A stretch of 7,907 nt of DNA from Acidobacteriaceae bacterium (GTDB lineage Bacteria > Acidobacteriota > Terriglobia > Terriglobales > Acidobacteriaceae), in NCBI GenBank assembly GCA_027307295.1, contig DAHUXF010000117.1:1-7907 (forward strand). Reading direction: 5' to 3'. Both the position numbers and the translations under genes were made by a program. Below are positions 1 to 5,505 of the stretch, piece by piece; the stretch's first letter is position 1; each line of letters opens with the position of its first letter. The notes under the pieces were generated by a model. The model made no database searches and was not told the DNA's origin. It was given only the letters and a program-made list of their open reading frames with translations.

Positions 1-2
1 AC

Positions 3-1211
3 CGCATCAACGTGAACACCGCCGGACCCGATTTGCAGAGAGAGCTACATCTCAATACTGCGCAGCTGGGCTGGGTGTTCTCGGCATTTGGCTGGGCTTA
101 TCTGGCATTACAGGTATGGGGAGGATGGCTCAGTGACCGCTTTGGGGCGCGCCTGGCGCTGACCGTTTGCGGAGTGATCTGGGCTGGTGCAACGATCCTT
201 ACCGGGTTGATAGGCAGCTTTACGGCGTTGATCCTGTGCCGTATTTTGCTGGGACTGGGAGAAGGCGCAACTTTTCCCACAGCCACACGGGCGCTGGCGG
301 ACTGGCTGCCGGCGGAAAAGCGCGGTTCTGCACAGGGCATCACCCATGCTTTTGCCCGGCTGGGAAATTTCATCACTCCACCGCTGGTCGCGTTTCTGAT
401 CAAATTCACTAGCTGGCGGATGTCTTTTGTTGTTCTCGGGGGCGTCAGTCTGGTTTTGTCACTGGTGTGGTGGTTCTATTTCCGTGATGATCCCGCGACT
501 CATCACGGCATCACACAGCAGGAGCTGGCTGGGCTGCCGGATTACACTTCACGGAGTGAAAGAAGAAATGATCCTGTGCCCTGGTTGGCTCTGACCAAGC
601 GGATGGCCTCGGTCACGTTGGTCTATTTCTGCTATGGCTGGACGCTGTGGCTCTATCTGACGTGGCTGCCTTCTTTCTTTTTCCATGGTTACAAGCTCAA
701 CCTGAGACATTCCGCGTTGTTTTCCAGCGGCGTGTTCCTGGCTGGAGTGATTGGCGACACGGTAGGCGGCCTGGTGAGCGATAGAATCCTCATTAAGACA
801 GGGGACCGCAACAAAGCGCGGCGAAACCCGGTGATCGCTGGCTTTCTGCTGTCATTGCTGTTCATGATTCCTGTGCTGCGGTCGCATAATTTAACCACCG
901 TTGCCATCTGCCTGAGCGCGGCATTCTTTTTTGCTGAATCTACCATCGGCCCATTCTGGGCGATTCCCATGGACATTGCTCCACGTTTCTCCGGGTCAGC
1001 CAGCGGACTGATGAATATAGGATCGGCGTTGGCGGCAGCTGTATCACCGCTGGTGGCGGGCTACGTGATTCAGAAGACCAATAACTGGGACCTGCCATTC
1101 CTGGGGAGCATTGGGCTGTTGTTCTTCGGCGCTATTATGGCGTATTGGATGAAACCTGACGAACCTCTTGCCCGTACGGAGTTGAAAGCGATACGTCCGT
1201 CAGTGGCATAA
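3..1211 (+). CDS. MFS transporter, anion:cation symporter (ACS)-like, 5'-truncated by window edge
   Basis: Inner-membrane secondary transporter of the major facilitator superfamily, probably moving an organic or inorganic anion; the substrate cannot be read from sequence. Counting from the GTG at 12, the loop 2-3 motif A is GGWLSDRFGAR (residues 37-47) and its second-half counterpart is GGLVSDR (252-258). LLGLGEGATFPTATRALADW (79-98) and RDDPATHHGI (158-167) are typical of the ACS branch. About eleven hydrophobic segments are visible; the first membrane helix is incomplete. The frame is open upstream of the GTG: codons 3-11 read Arg-Ile-Asn, and the preceding codon ends in AC, so the DRxN motif found at the end of helix 1 in this family is likely. 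The GTG is therefore internal and some 25-35 N-terminal residues lie outside the window. The stop is TAA at 1209. The molybdoenzyme gene follows after 42 bp on the same strand. Family call sure; subfamily fairly sure; substrate unknown. Confidence 0.93.
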   Translation, partial: RINVNTAGPDLQRELHLNTAQLGWVFSAFGWAYLALQVWGGWLSDRFGARLALTVCGVIWAGATILTGLIGSFTALILCRILLGLGEGATFPTATRALADWLPAEKRGSAQGITHAFARLGNFITPPLVAFLIKFTSWRMSFVVLGGVSLVLSLVWWFYFRDDPATHHGITQQELAGLPDYTSRSERRNDPVPWLALTKRMASVTLVYFCYGWTLWLYLTWLPSFFFHGYKLNLRHSALFSSGVFLAGVIGDTVGGLVSDRILIKTGDRNKARRNPVIAGFLLSLLFMIPVLRSHNLTTVAICLSAAFFFAESTIGPFWAIPMDIAPRFSGSASGLMNIGSALAAAVSPLVAGYVIQKTNNWDLPFLGSIGLLFFGAIMAYWMKPDEPLARTELKAIRPSVA

Positions 1212-1253
1212 ACTGAAAGATTTTGTTAGCCACGCACAAGGATTGCAAGTTCC

Positions 1254-2390
1254 ATGAAAGTGCGCAGTGCAGTAGCCGTAGACCGGATCGAAGGGAAAGA
1301 TAAGCGGCTGGGCATTCTTTCAGAAGCGCCGCTGGTGCTGGAAACCCCGCACAATTTGCTCGCTGGCCACGCTGTCACGCCTAAGGACCTGCTCTTTGTC
1401 AGAAACGTTCATCACATGCCTGAGGGCTTGACCCTCAATCCATTGCCGCTCGCCAACTGGGAAATTGAATTGTCCGGGCTGATCGACCATTCGGTCCTGA
1501 TCGGCGGTGAAGAGCTGAGCAAAATGGAACAGATTGAATATGAAATGGTGCTCCAGTGCTCGGGCAATGGACGCTCAAAGTTCTCGGAGGCTTTTCCCAT
1601 CCATGGCACGCCCTGGGGGCAGGGTGGCATCGGCAATGTCCGGTTCTCGGGCGTGCCGCTGTCGGCTGTACTCAGACAACACAACGTTACAATTGATCGC
1701 GAAGCGCGATTCCTGAACGCCCAGGGCAAAGATGTTGCGGATGACCAGAGATCGCCGGACTTCGAGCACAGTCTGCCGCTGAGGGATGTCCTGGAGAAAT
1801 CCATCCTTGCTTTGAAACTCAACGGTGAACCGCTGCCTGCCATCCATGGCGGGCCTGTGCGGCTGGTAACCCCGGGTTTCTATGGCACCATGCACGTGAA
1901 GTGGCTTCGCCGGTTGAGCTTTGAGACAACAGAGTCAAACAATTTTTACCATGCAACGGAATACCGTGTTCCCAGGGAGATCCTTAAGCCTGGAGAGCAA
2001 TTCACGTTTACCATGGAAAACAGCGTTCCTACATGGAAGCTCCGCCTCATGAGCTTTATCTTCAATCCCCTGCCAGAGGCACCGCTGCCAGCCGGTAGAC
2101 ACCTCTTCAGTGGCGTAGCTTTTAATGACGGATCGGTCCCGCTGGAAACGTTGCTGGTGTCTTTCGACCATGGCCATAGCTGGAACCAGGCCACGCTGCA
2201 TACGTCCGCCAGTCCTTATGCATGGCATCCTTGGACGATTCATGCGGAACTCAAACGCGGGGCTTATCAGGTGTGGTGCCGGGCCGTGGATGCACTTGGC
2301 TGCAGCCAGCCACTCGACGGTTCTATCTTCTGGAACCCCAATGGATACGAGTGGAACGGCGTGCACAGGGTCAACATAACGGTGGAGTAA
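1254..2390 (+). CDS. Sulfite-oxidase-family molybdopterin oxidoreductase, no signal peptide
   Basis: 378-residue molybdenum-cofactor enzyme of the sulfite oxidase family, expected to oxidise sulfite or a related oxyanion. The Mo-binding domain spans about 40-235. LQCSGNGR (100-107) holds the Mo-ligand Cys102. By spacing and context, Arg50 (in FVRN), Arg107, Trp121, Tyr237 and Arg372 (in VHRV) match the chicken enzyme's active-site Arg138, Arg190, Trp204, Tyr322 and Arg450, so the sulfite pocket looks intact. HGGPVRLVTPG (198-208) and HVKWLRRL (214-221) are further family blocks. The C-terminal dimerisation domain (about 265-378) includes SFDHGHSW and ends NPNGYEWNGVHRV. There is no cytochrome b5 or haem domain. 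The N-terminus is charged, with no Tat twin-arginine or Sec signal; an in-frame TAG at 1227 excludes an upstream extension. An AAGGA precedes the ATG by about 11 bp. The gene probably shares a transcript with the MFS gene. The electron acceptor is not encoded nearby. Family very likely; sulfite as the physiological substrate is inferred. Confidence 0.93.
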   Translation: MKVRSAVAVDRIEGKDKRLGILSEAPLVLETPHNLLAGHAVTPKDLLFVRNVHHMPEGLTLNPLPLANWEIELSGLIDHSVLIGGEELSKMEQIEYEMVLQCSGNGRSKFSEAFPIHGTPWGQGGIGNVRFSGVPLSAVLRQHNVTIDREARFLNAQGKDVADDQRSPDFEHSLPLRDVLEKSILALKLNGEPLPAIHGGPVRLVTPGFYGTMHVKWLRRLSFETTESNNFYHATEYRVPREILKPGEQFTFTMENSVPTWKLRLMSFIFNPLPEAPLPAGRHLFSGVAFNDGSVPLETLLVSFDHGHSWNQATLHTSASPYAWHPWTIHAELKRGAYQVWCRAVDALGCSQPLDGSIFWNPNGYEWNGVHRVNITVE

Positions 2391-2462
2391 CACAGGTCAG
2401 GGAGTTATCCGGCCCGGCGTATGATCGCTTAAACATTATATATTTTTGCGCGTTGAAAAGAC

Positions 2463-3629
2463 TTAGGCTTCCGTGCTTTCCTGCAGATGGCCACCCAGCA
2501 GCGCCATGAGCTGCGCGGATGTGGAATGGCATTCAAACAAGCGTCCGGGCAGGATTCTTGTGACGGCAGTTCGCACTTTTACCAGCGCACGGTTTTCCCA
2601 CTGTCCAATTTCCCCCAGCCAGCGGGAACGCAGGATCGCGTTGCGGACACGCGCGAAGCGTTTTGCTTCATACAAACGAAAGCCTTCAGAGACACTGGTC
2701 TTTTGTCGCAGACAATTGGCCAGGGCCAGGGCATCTTCCAGCGCCATGCATGCTCCCTGTCCAAGATTCGGCGTGAGCGCATGCGAGGCATCTCCCATCA
2801 AAGTTATTGGGCCATTGCTCCACGCGCGTGCAGGGTATTGATCGCAGGCGCCGTTCAGCATGATGTCTGAAGGTTCGGTAGCCGCAAGCAGTTCAGGAAT
2901 TGGATGGTGCCATTTGCTGAAGATCTGCTGGAGTCGCTCTTTAGGCCAGTCGGTCCTTAAAGGGCGGGCAGGCGAATTCACCGTGGCATACCAGCAAAGT
3001 TTATTGCTGCCAATGGACAGAATCCCAAAACGGCTGCCCTCGCCCCAGGTTTCGCTATTGTGGCCGGGAGAGAAGTTGGCAGGGGTATCAACGATGCCGC
3101 GAAAAATGGCATAGCCCCGGTAGACGGGCTTATTAGGGTAGGCCAAGTCGATCCGTATCTGTGAATGGATGCCATCAGCCCCCACCACGCCATCGCAGGG
3201 AATGCGCTCGCCATGGGTGAACTGCAAATCCACTTTGGTGCCGGTAAAGTGCACGGAAGCCAGGTCATGTCCCACAGAAAGACATCTCGGGGGAAGCGCA
3301 TCGGCAAGAATGCGCAATAAGTGAGCCCGGTGGATACAAATCGTCGGCGTCTCGGCCTCGGCGGTTCTTATTGCCATCAGAATATCGCCCGCCTGAGAGC
3401 GCACCAGAAACTGCGCTCCGCCCTGGCCCCGGCTTGCGACCGCCGGAAGCAAACCCAACTGCTGCAATACTCCAGTGCCATTGGGCCACAGGCTCATGCC
3501 TGCGCCGGCTTCGCGCAACTCGCCGGCCTTTTCAAAGATCCTTACGTCAAAGCCAGCCTGATGGAGCGCCACGCCCGCTGCCACTCCTCCGATGCCAGCT
3601 CCAATGATCGCTATTCTCTTATCCGACAT
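2463..3629 (-). CDS. Class A FAD-dependent monooxygenase (aromatic/urate hydroxylase-like)
   Basis: 388-residue single-component flavoprotein monooxygenase of the p-hydroxybenzoate hydroxylase fold, which uses NAD(P)H and O2 to hydroxylate a usually aromatic or heterocyclic substrate. The N-terminal dinucleotide fold has GAGIGG (10-15) and Glu33 at the end of strand 2 to bind the FAD ribose. Arg101 sits in the conserved HRAHLL segment. The DG motif GADGIHSQIR is at 150-159, and the GD motif GDASHALTPNLGQGA is at 279-293. WPNG (48-51) and YRGYAIFRG (170-178) resemble urate hydroxylase (HpxO), salicylate hydroxylase and zeaxanthin epoxidase relatives. Length is normal and there is no signal peptide, so it should be cytoplasmic. 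The ATG has only a weak AGAG-like ribosome site. It is convergent with the molybdoenzyme (72-bp gap), so no operon partner is visible. No purine, salicylate or carotenoid genes are nearby, so the substrate stays open; it could also be an antibiotic-inactivating or secondary-metabolite enzyme. Confidence 0.92.
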   Translation of the reverse strand: MSDKRIAIIGAGIGGVAAGVALHQAGFDVRIFEKAGELREAGAGMSLWPNGTGVLQQLGLLPAVASRGQGGAQFLVRSQAGDILMAIRTAEAETPTICIHRAHLLRILADALPPRCLSVGHDLASVHFTGTKVDLQFTHGERIPCDGVVGADGIHSQIRIDLAYPNKPVYRGYAIFRGIVDTPANFSPGHNSETWGEGSRFGILSIGSNKLCWYATVNSPARPLRTDWPKERLQQIFSKWHHPIPELLAATEPSDIMLNGACDQYPARAWSNGPITLMGDASHALTPNLGQGACMALEDALALANCLRQKTSVSEGFRLYEAKRFARVRNAILRSRWLGEIGQWENRALVKVRTAVTRILPGRLFECHSTSAQLMALLGGHLQESTEA

Positions 3630-3689
3630 TCAGTCTCTGCACTACCGCCTGTTAAATTAACTTCCATGACCAGCTTTTCCTAAATCACA

Positions 3690-3710
3690 CCCCGCGATTT
3701 CATGCCGGGG
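3690..3710. repeat. GC-rich inverted repeat CCCCG-N11-CGGGG
   Basis: Five perfectly complementary bases (3690-3694 and 3706-3710) flank an 11-base spacer, 61-81 bp upstream of the monooxygenase start. No T-tract follows on either strand, so it is not an ordinary intrinsic terminator. It could be an operator half-site pair or a 5'-UTR hairpin if transcription starts farther upstream. Function unknown. Confidence 0.4.
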
Positions 3711-3727
3711 AAGCAATACTGAAGATC

Positions 3728-3739
3728 ATCTAATTAGAT
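3728..3739. promoter_or_regulatory. Perfect 12-bp palindrome ATCTAATTAGAT, candidate operator
   Basis: An AT-rich perfect dyad centred about 104 bp upstream of the monooxygenase start codon. The symmetry stops abruptly at the flanking bases. Size and composition suit a dimeric repressor or activator such as a MarR- or TetR-type protein, but no regulator gene is in the window. Assignment as an operator is inference; a chance palindrome in AT-rich DNA is possible. Confidence 0.3.
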
Positions 3740-3846
3740 CGCAGGATAGCGGGATTCTTGCGTTTCGATTCTATGTGGCGAGGGCGCATCAAAAGCAGTG
3801 CAGACGTGATCGTTTGACAATGCTGTGTTTGCTCGTCTTGATGACG

Positions 3847-4716
3847 TTACGGGCCAGACATGGACGGGGGATTGTCACACTTTGCCATCTCATCCACAAA
3901 CAGCGAATTACCCGGGTACTGCTCATGCAGCACTGCCAGTTTTTTACGGGCGTCGTCTTTTTTATTGTGCCTGATTTCATCAAAGATTAATACAATTCGC
4001 GCGAATGGCGCCAGATACCGTCCGTGTTGCGCAGCCATGGTCAGATCTTTTAATCCAGCATCCTGATCTCCCTGAATGCCTCCTATGCGGAGGATCCATC
4101 GCACCGGGGCCGGTTTGGCCCCCACAATGTATTTTGCCAGGCCCATACCGACATAGGCGTCATAGAAATCAGGAGAAAGAGCCAGCAATTTCTCCGTATA
4201 GGATGCGGCCGTCTTGATATAGGAAAGGGCCTTCATGTTGTGCTTGGTGATCATGGCGCTGTCATCACCGCGCAGTCCGGCAACCAGGGCCAGAGTAAAG
4301 AGCGACTTGATGTCCCGCTTGTCTTGCGCCAGCCTGCCCTGTGCGATTTTCTCTGCGCCATCGGTCGCTTCGTCGAATTGCCTTTTATGGTCGGGCACCC
4401 AGCTATAAGCAGGACGGTTGGCAAATCCGTCATCTGAGGCAAAGACATCACTGCGCAGAATGTGCAACCGGTCAAATTCCCGGAACAATACGGCGCAGGC
4501 TTGTGCTGCCCAGGGCAGCGGGTCATTTCTATCGATAGTCTTGGCGTATTCCACGCTGTGCAAAGCTTCATCGAATTTCAAGTCGTACATCAGGTGGAAG
4601 CTGCCATCCAAAATTGATTCCACGGAAGGCATTGTTGAAGCCGGCGTTTCTGTGCCCGCGGATGAGGAGAACACCGCCACCAGCACGAGCGCGCTGACTA
4701 TCGTTTTAAATATCAT
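3847..4716 (-). CDS. Exported TPR-like helical-repeat protein, function unknown
   Basis: 289 residues from the ATG at 4716. The N-terminus MIFKTIVSALVLVAVFSSSA is a Sec-type signal peptide with likely cleavage near residues 20-25, so the protein should be periplasmic or surface-exposed; no lipobox is seen. The rest is helical with TPR-like pairs: about 38-78, 136-198 (with LSPDFYDAYVGMGLAKYIVG at 180-199) and 236-280 (ending in LAVLHEQYPGN, typical of a TPR second helix). The block HGRYLAPFARIVLI (231-244) resembles one I recall from uncharacterised TPR proteins of Acidobacteriota. Start choice: a TTG at 4737 extends the frame by 7 residues, but the ATG at 4716 has AAGG 8 bp upstream and places the signal sequence at the very N-terminus. 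The C-terminus ends at TAA (3847-3849). It is divergent from the receiver/glycosylase pair. TPRs mediate protein contacts; no catalytic motif is seen. Confidence 0.8.
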   Translation of the reverse strand: MIFKTIVSALVLVAVFSSSAGTETPASTMPSVESILDGSFHLMYDLKFDEALHSVEYAKTIDRNDPLPWAAQACAVLFREFDRLHILRSDVFASDDGFANRPAYSWVPDHKRQFDEATDGAEKIAQGRLAQDKRDIKSLFTLALVAGLRGDDSAMITKHNMKALSYIKTAASYTEKLLALSPDFYDAYVGMGLAKYIVGAKPAPVRWILRIGGIQGDQDAGLKDLTMAAQHGRYLAPFARIVLIFDEIRHNKKDDARKKLAVLHEQYPGNSLFVDEMAKCDNPPSMSGP

Positions 4717-4749
4717 GCTGCAAGCCTTGCAAATCAAGCTTTTACTCTT

Positions 4750-4770
4750 TGCGCCATCTTTTGTGGCGCA
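4750..4770 (-). promoter_or_regulatory. Hairpin in the leader of the small TPR gene (TGCGCCA-N7-TGGCGCA)
   Basis: A perfect 7-bp inverted repeat with a 7-base spacer (4757-4763), lying 34-54 bp upstream of the preferred ATG at 4716. On the minus strand it reads TGCGCCA CAAAAGA TGGCGCA. There is no T-tract after it on either side, so it is not a standard terminator. It could be an operator dyad or an RNA hairpin in the 5' leader of the TPR gene. It ends 13 bp before the alternative TTG start at 4737. Confidence 0.5.
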
Positions 4771-5050
4771 GAATCAAACCAGCCAAAACATTGTGATTAA
4801 AGTTCTTCAATCTTATTAAAACATGATATCGGATGAATCCGGGTTTACAAAGGTAAGGAATTGTAAGTTGTTTGTCCGGAAAAATGAAACGCAACAAATA
4901 CCGCTGCGTGATTTGTGCAGGAGTTCATTCAAGGAGAATCAACCCGCATGTGAAGCTTGAGTAACAGAGAAGTCATATTAGAACTCTTTTATCTTGGAAG
5001 CTGCTCCGAATGATGATGCCTATGCTGTGGATAATTAAGTCTTTTTTTAC

Positions 5051-5079
5051 TTGCTTTCGCCGTAACACGGAGTCAATAC
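5051..5079 (+). promoter_or_regulatory. Candidate sigma-70-like promoter for the receiver/glycosylase pair
   Basis: TTGCTT at 5051-5056 and CAATAC at 5074-5079 are separated by exactly 17 bp, ending 45 bp upstream of the receiver-like ATG. The -35 matches four of six consensus bases; the -10 is weak. It is the best placed of the candidates I found by eye, with no experimental support. Confidence 0.25.
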
Positions 5080-5124
5080 TGCAAACAACCTAAGCTGAAA
5101 TCTAGCTGCAATCGACAGGATAAT

Positions 5125-5505
5125 ATGCGCCCAGCAGTCCTTTCAATTTCTGCAGAACGGGTTTTGGCTCCTATCAGGAACGCTGTGCTGGCACACGCCG
5201 GATATGGGGTCATCCCTGTCTCTTGTGTCGAATCTGCTCTTGAGATTCTTCGTGTTCGTCATGTTTGTGCCATTGTGATCGCCAATACTATTCCCCTGCC
5301 AGAACGGCGGCGTTTATGTTCTGAAGGACATACTCGTCACGTGCCCACTCTGGTATTGGATCCCTATGACCAGATGGCAGAGGACAATTCAGAGTTGCAT
5401 ATTAACCCTCTGGATGGACCGGAGGCTTTTTTGGACGCCTTAGCTACCCTCATGGAGAGGGACCACCACACATGCGTTTCGGGCCCTGCTGCTAAACTGT
5501 CTTAA
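5125..5505 (+). CDS. Pseudo-receiver: response-regulator-like domain lacking the phosphorylation site
   Basis: 126-residue protein that is one small alpha/beta domain with the layout of a CheY-type receiver. Strand 1 is AVLSIS (4-9), strand 2 GYGVIPV (26-32), strand 3 AIVIANTIP (49-57), strand 4 PTLVLDP (74-80), and the last helix follows NPLDGPEAFLDAL (94-106). Aligned by that pattern, the acidic pair after strand 1 is Ser9-Ala10, the phosphoacceptor Asp is Ala53 (four residues before Pro57), the switch Ser/Thr is Asp79, and the conserved Lys before Pro95 is Asn94. Phosphotransfer therefore looks impossible, and any role would be by phosphorylation-independent binding. There is no output domain, signal peptide or membrane segment. 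AGGA lies 4 bp before the ATG. Its TAA shares its last A with the glycosylase ATG (TAATG), so the two are translationally coupled. Fold call moderate; function unknown. Confidence 0.75.
   Translation: MRPAVLSISAERVLAPIRNAVLAHAGYGVIPVSCVESALEILRVRHVCAIVIANTIPLPERRRLCSEGHTRHVPTLVLDPYDQMAEDNSELHINPLDGPEAFLDALATLMERDHHTCVSGPAAKLS

Larger units (their letters stand above)
3630..3846. other. Intergenic region upstream of the FAD monooxygenase
   Basis: 217 bp between two minus-strand genes: the end of the small TPR gene and the start of the monooxygenase gene. It should carry the monooxygenase promoter, but no strong sigma-70 match is visible. The best candidate on the minus strand is TTAGGA, 17 bp, TTAATT, about 20-50 bp upstream of the ATG, and it is poor. 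The region holds a perfect 12-bp palindrome and a GC-rich inverted repeat, listed separately. There is no U-tract hairpin after the TPR gene and no credible ORF. Confidence 0.5.
4717..5124. other. 408-bp divergent intergenic region without a convincing gene
   Basis: Separates the divergent small TPR gene (minus) and receiver-like gene (plus), so it must hold promoters for both. It is more AT-rich by eye than the flanking genes. It contains a 7-bp stem hairpin (4750-4770), a small dyad CGGAT-GA-ATCCG (4830-4841), a strong ribosome-binding-like AAGGAG at 4931 followed by a start codon that stops at once, a T7 run at 5042-5048 without a clear preceding stem, and a weak promoter candidate at 5051-5079. 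I find no ORF with family character, no tRNA fold and no riboswitch that I recognise. Confidence 0.6.

Noticed and set aside
1412..1843. 143-codon minus-strand ORF inside the molybdoenzyme gene
   Set aside because: Lies fully antisense to conserved Mo-domain coding sequence, including the Cys102 motif, and has no recognisable protein features.
1935..2393. 152-codon minus-strand ORF covering the end of the molybdoenzyme gene
   Set aside because: Antisense to the conserved dimerisation domain, low-complexity composition, and no supporting promoter or ribosome site.
2391..2462. Terminator or small gene between the molybdoenzyme and monooxygenase genes
   Set aside because: A 72-bp convergent spacer with an AT-rich patch (TATATATTTTT) but no stem before it and no ORF with a start and ribosome site.
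3814..3842. Plus-strand TTGACA at 3814-3819 with a possible -10 at 3837
   Set aside because: The -35 is perfect but the -10 (CTTGAT) is poor, and it would transcribe antisense into the end of the small TPR gene with no plus-strand gene behind it. Probably chance.
4418..4819. 133-codon plus-strand ORF across the 5' part of the small TPR gene
   Set aside because: Mostly antisense to the signal peptide and first repeat of a well-supported gene; no motif and no ribosome site of note.
5018..5048. T7 run at 5042-5048 as an intrinsic terminator
   Set aside because: The preceding 40 bases do not form a convincing GC-rich stem, and no plus-strand gene ends upstream.
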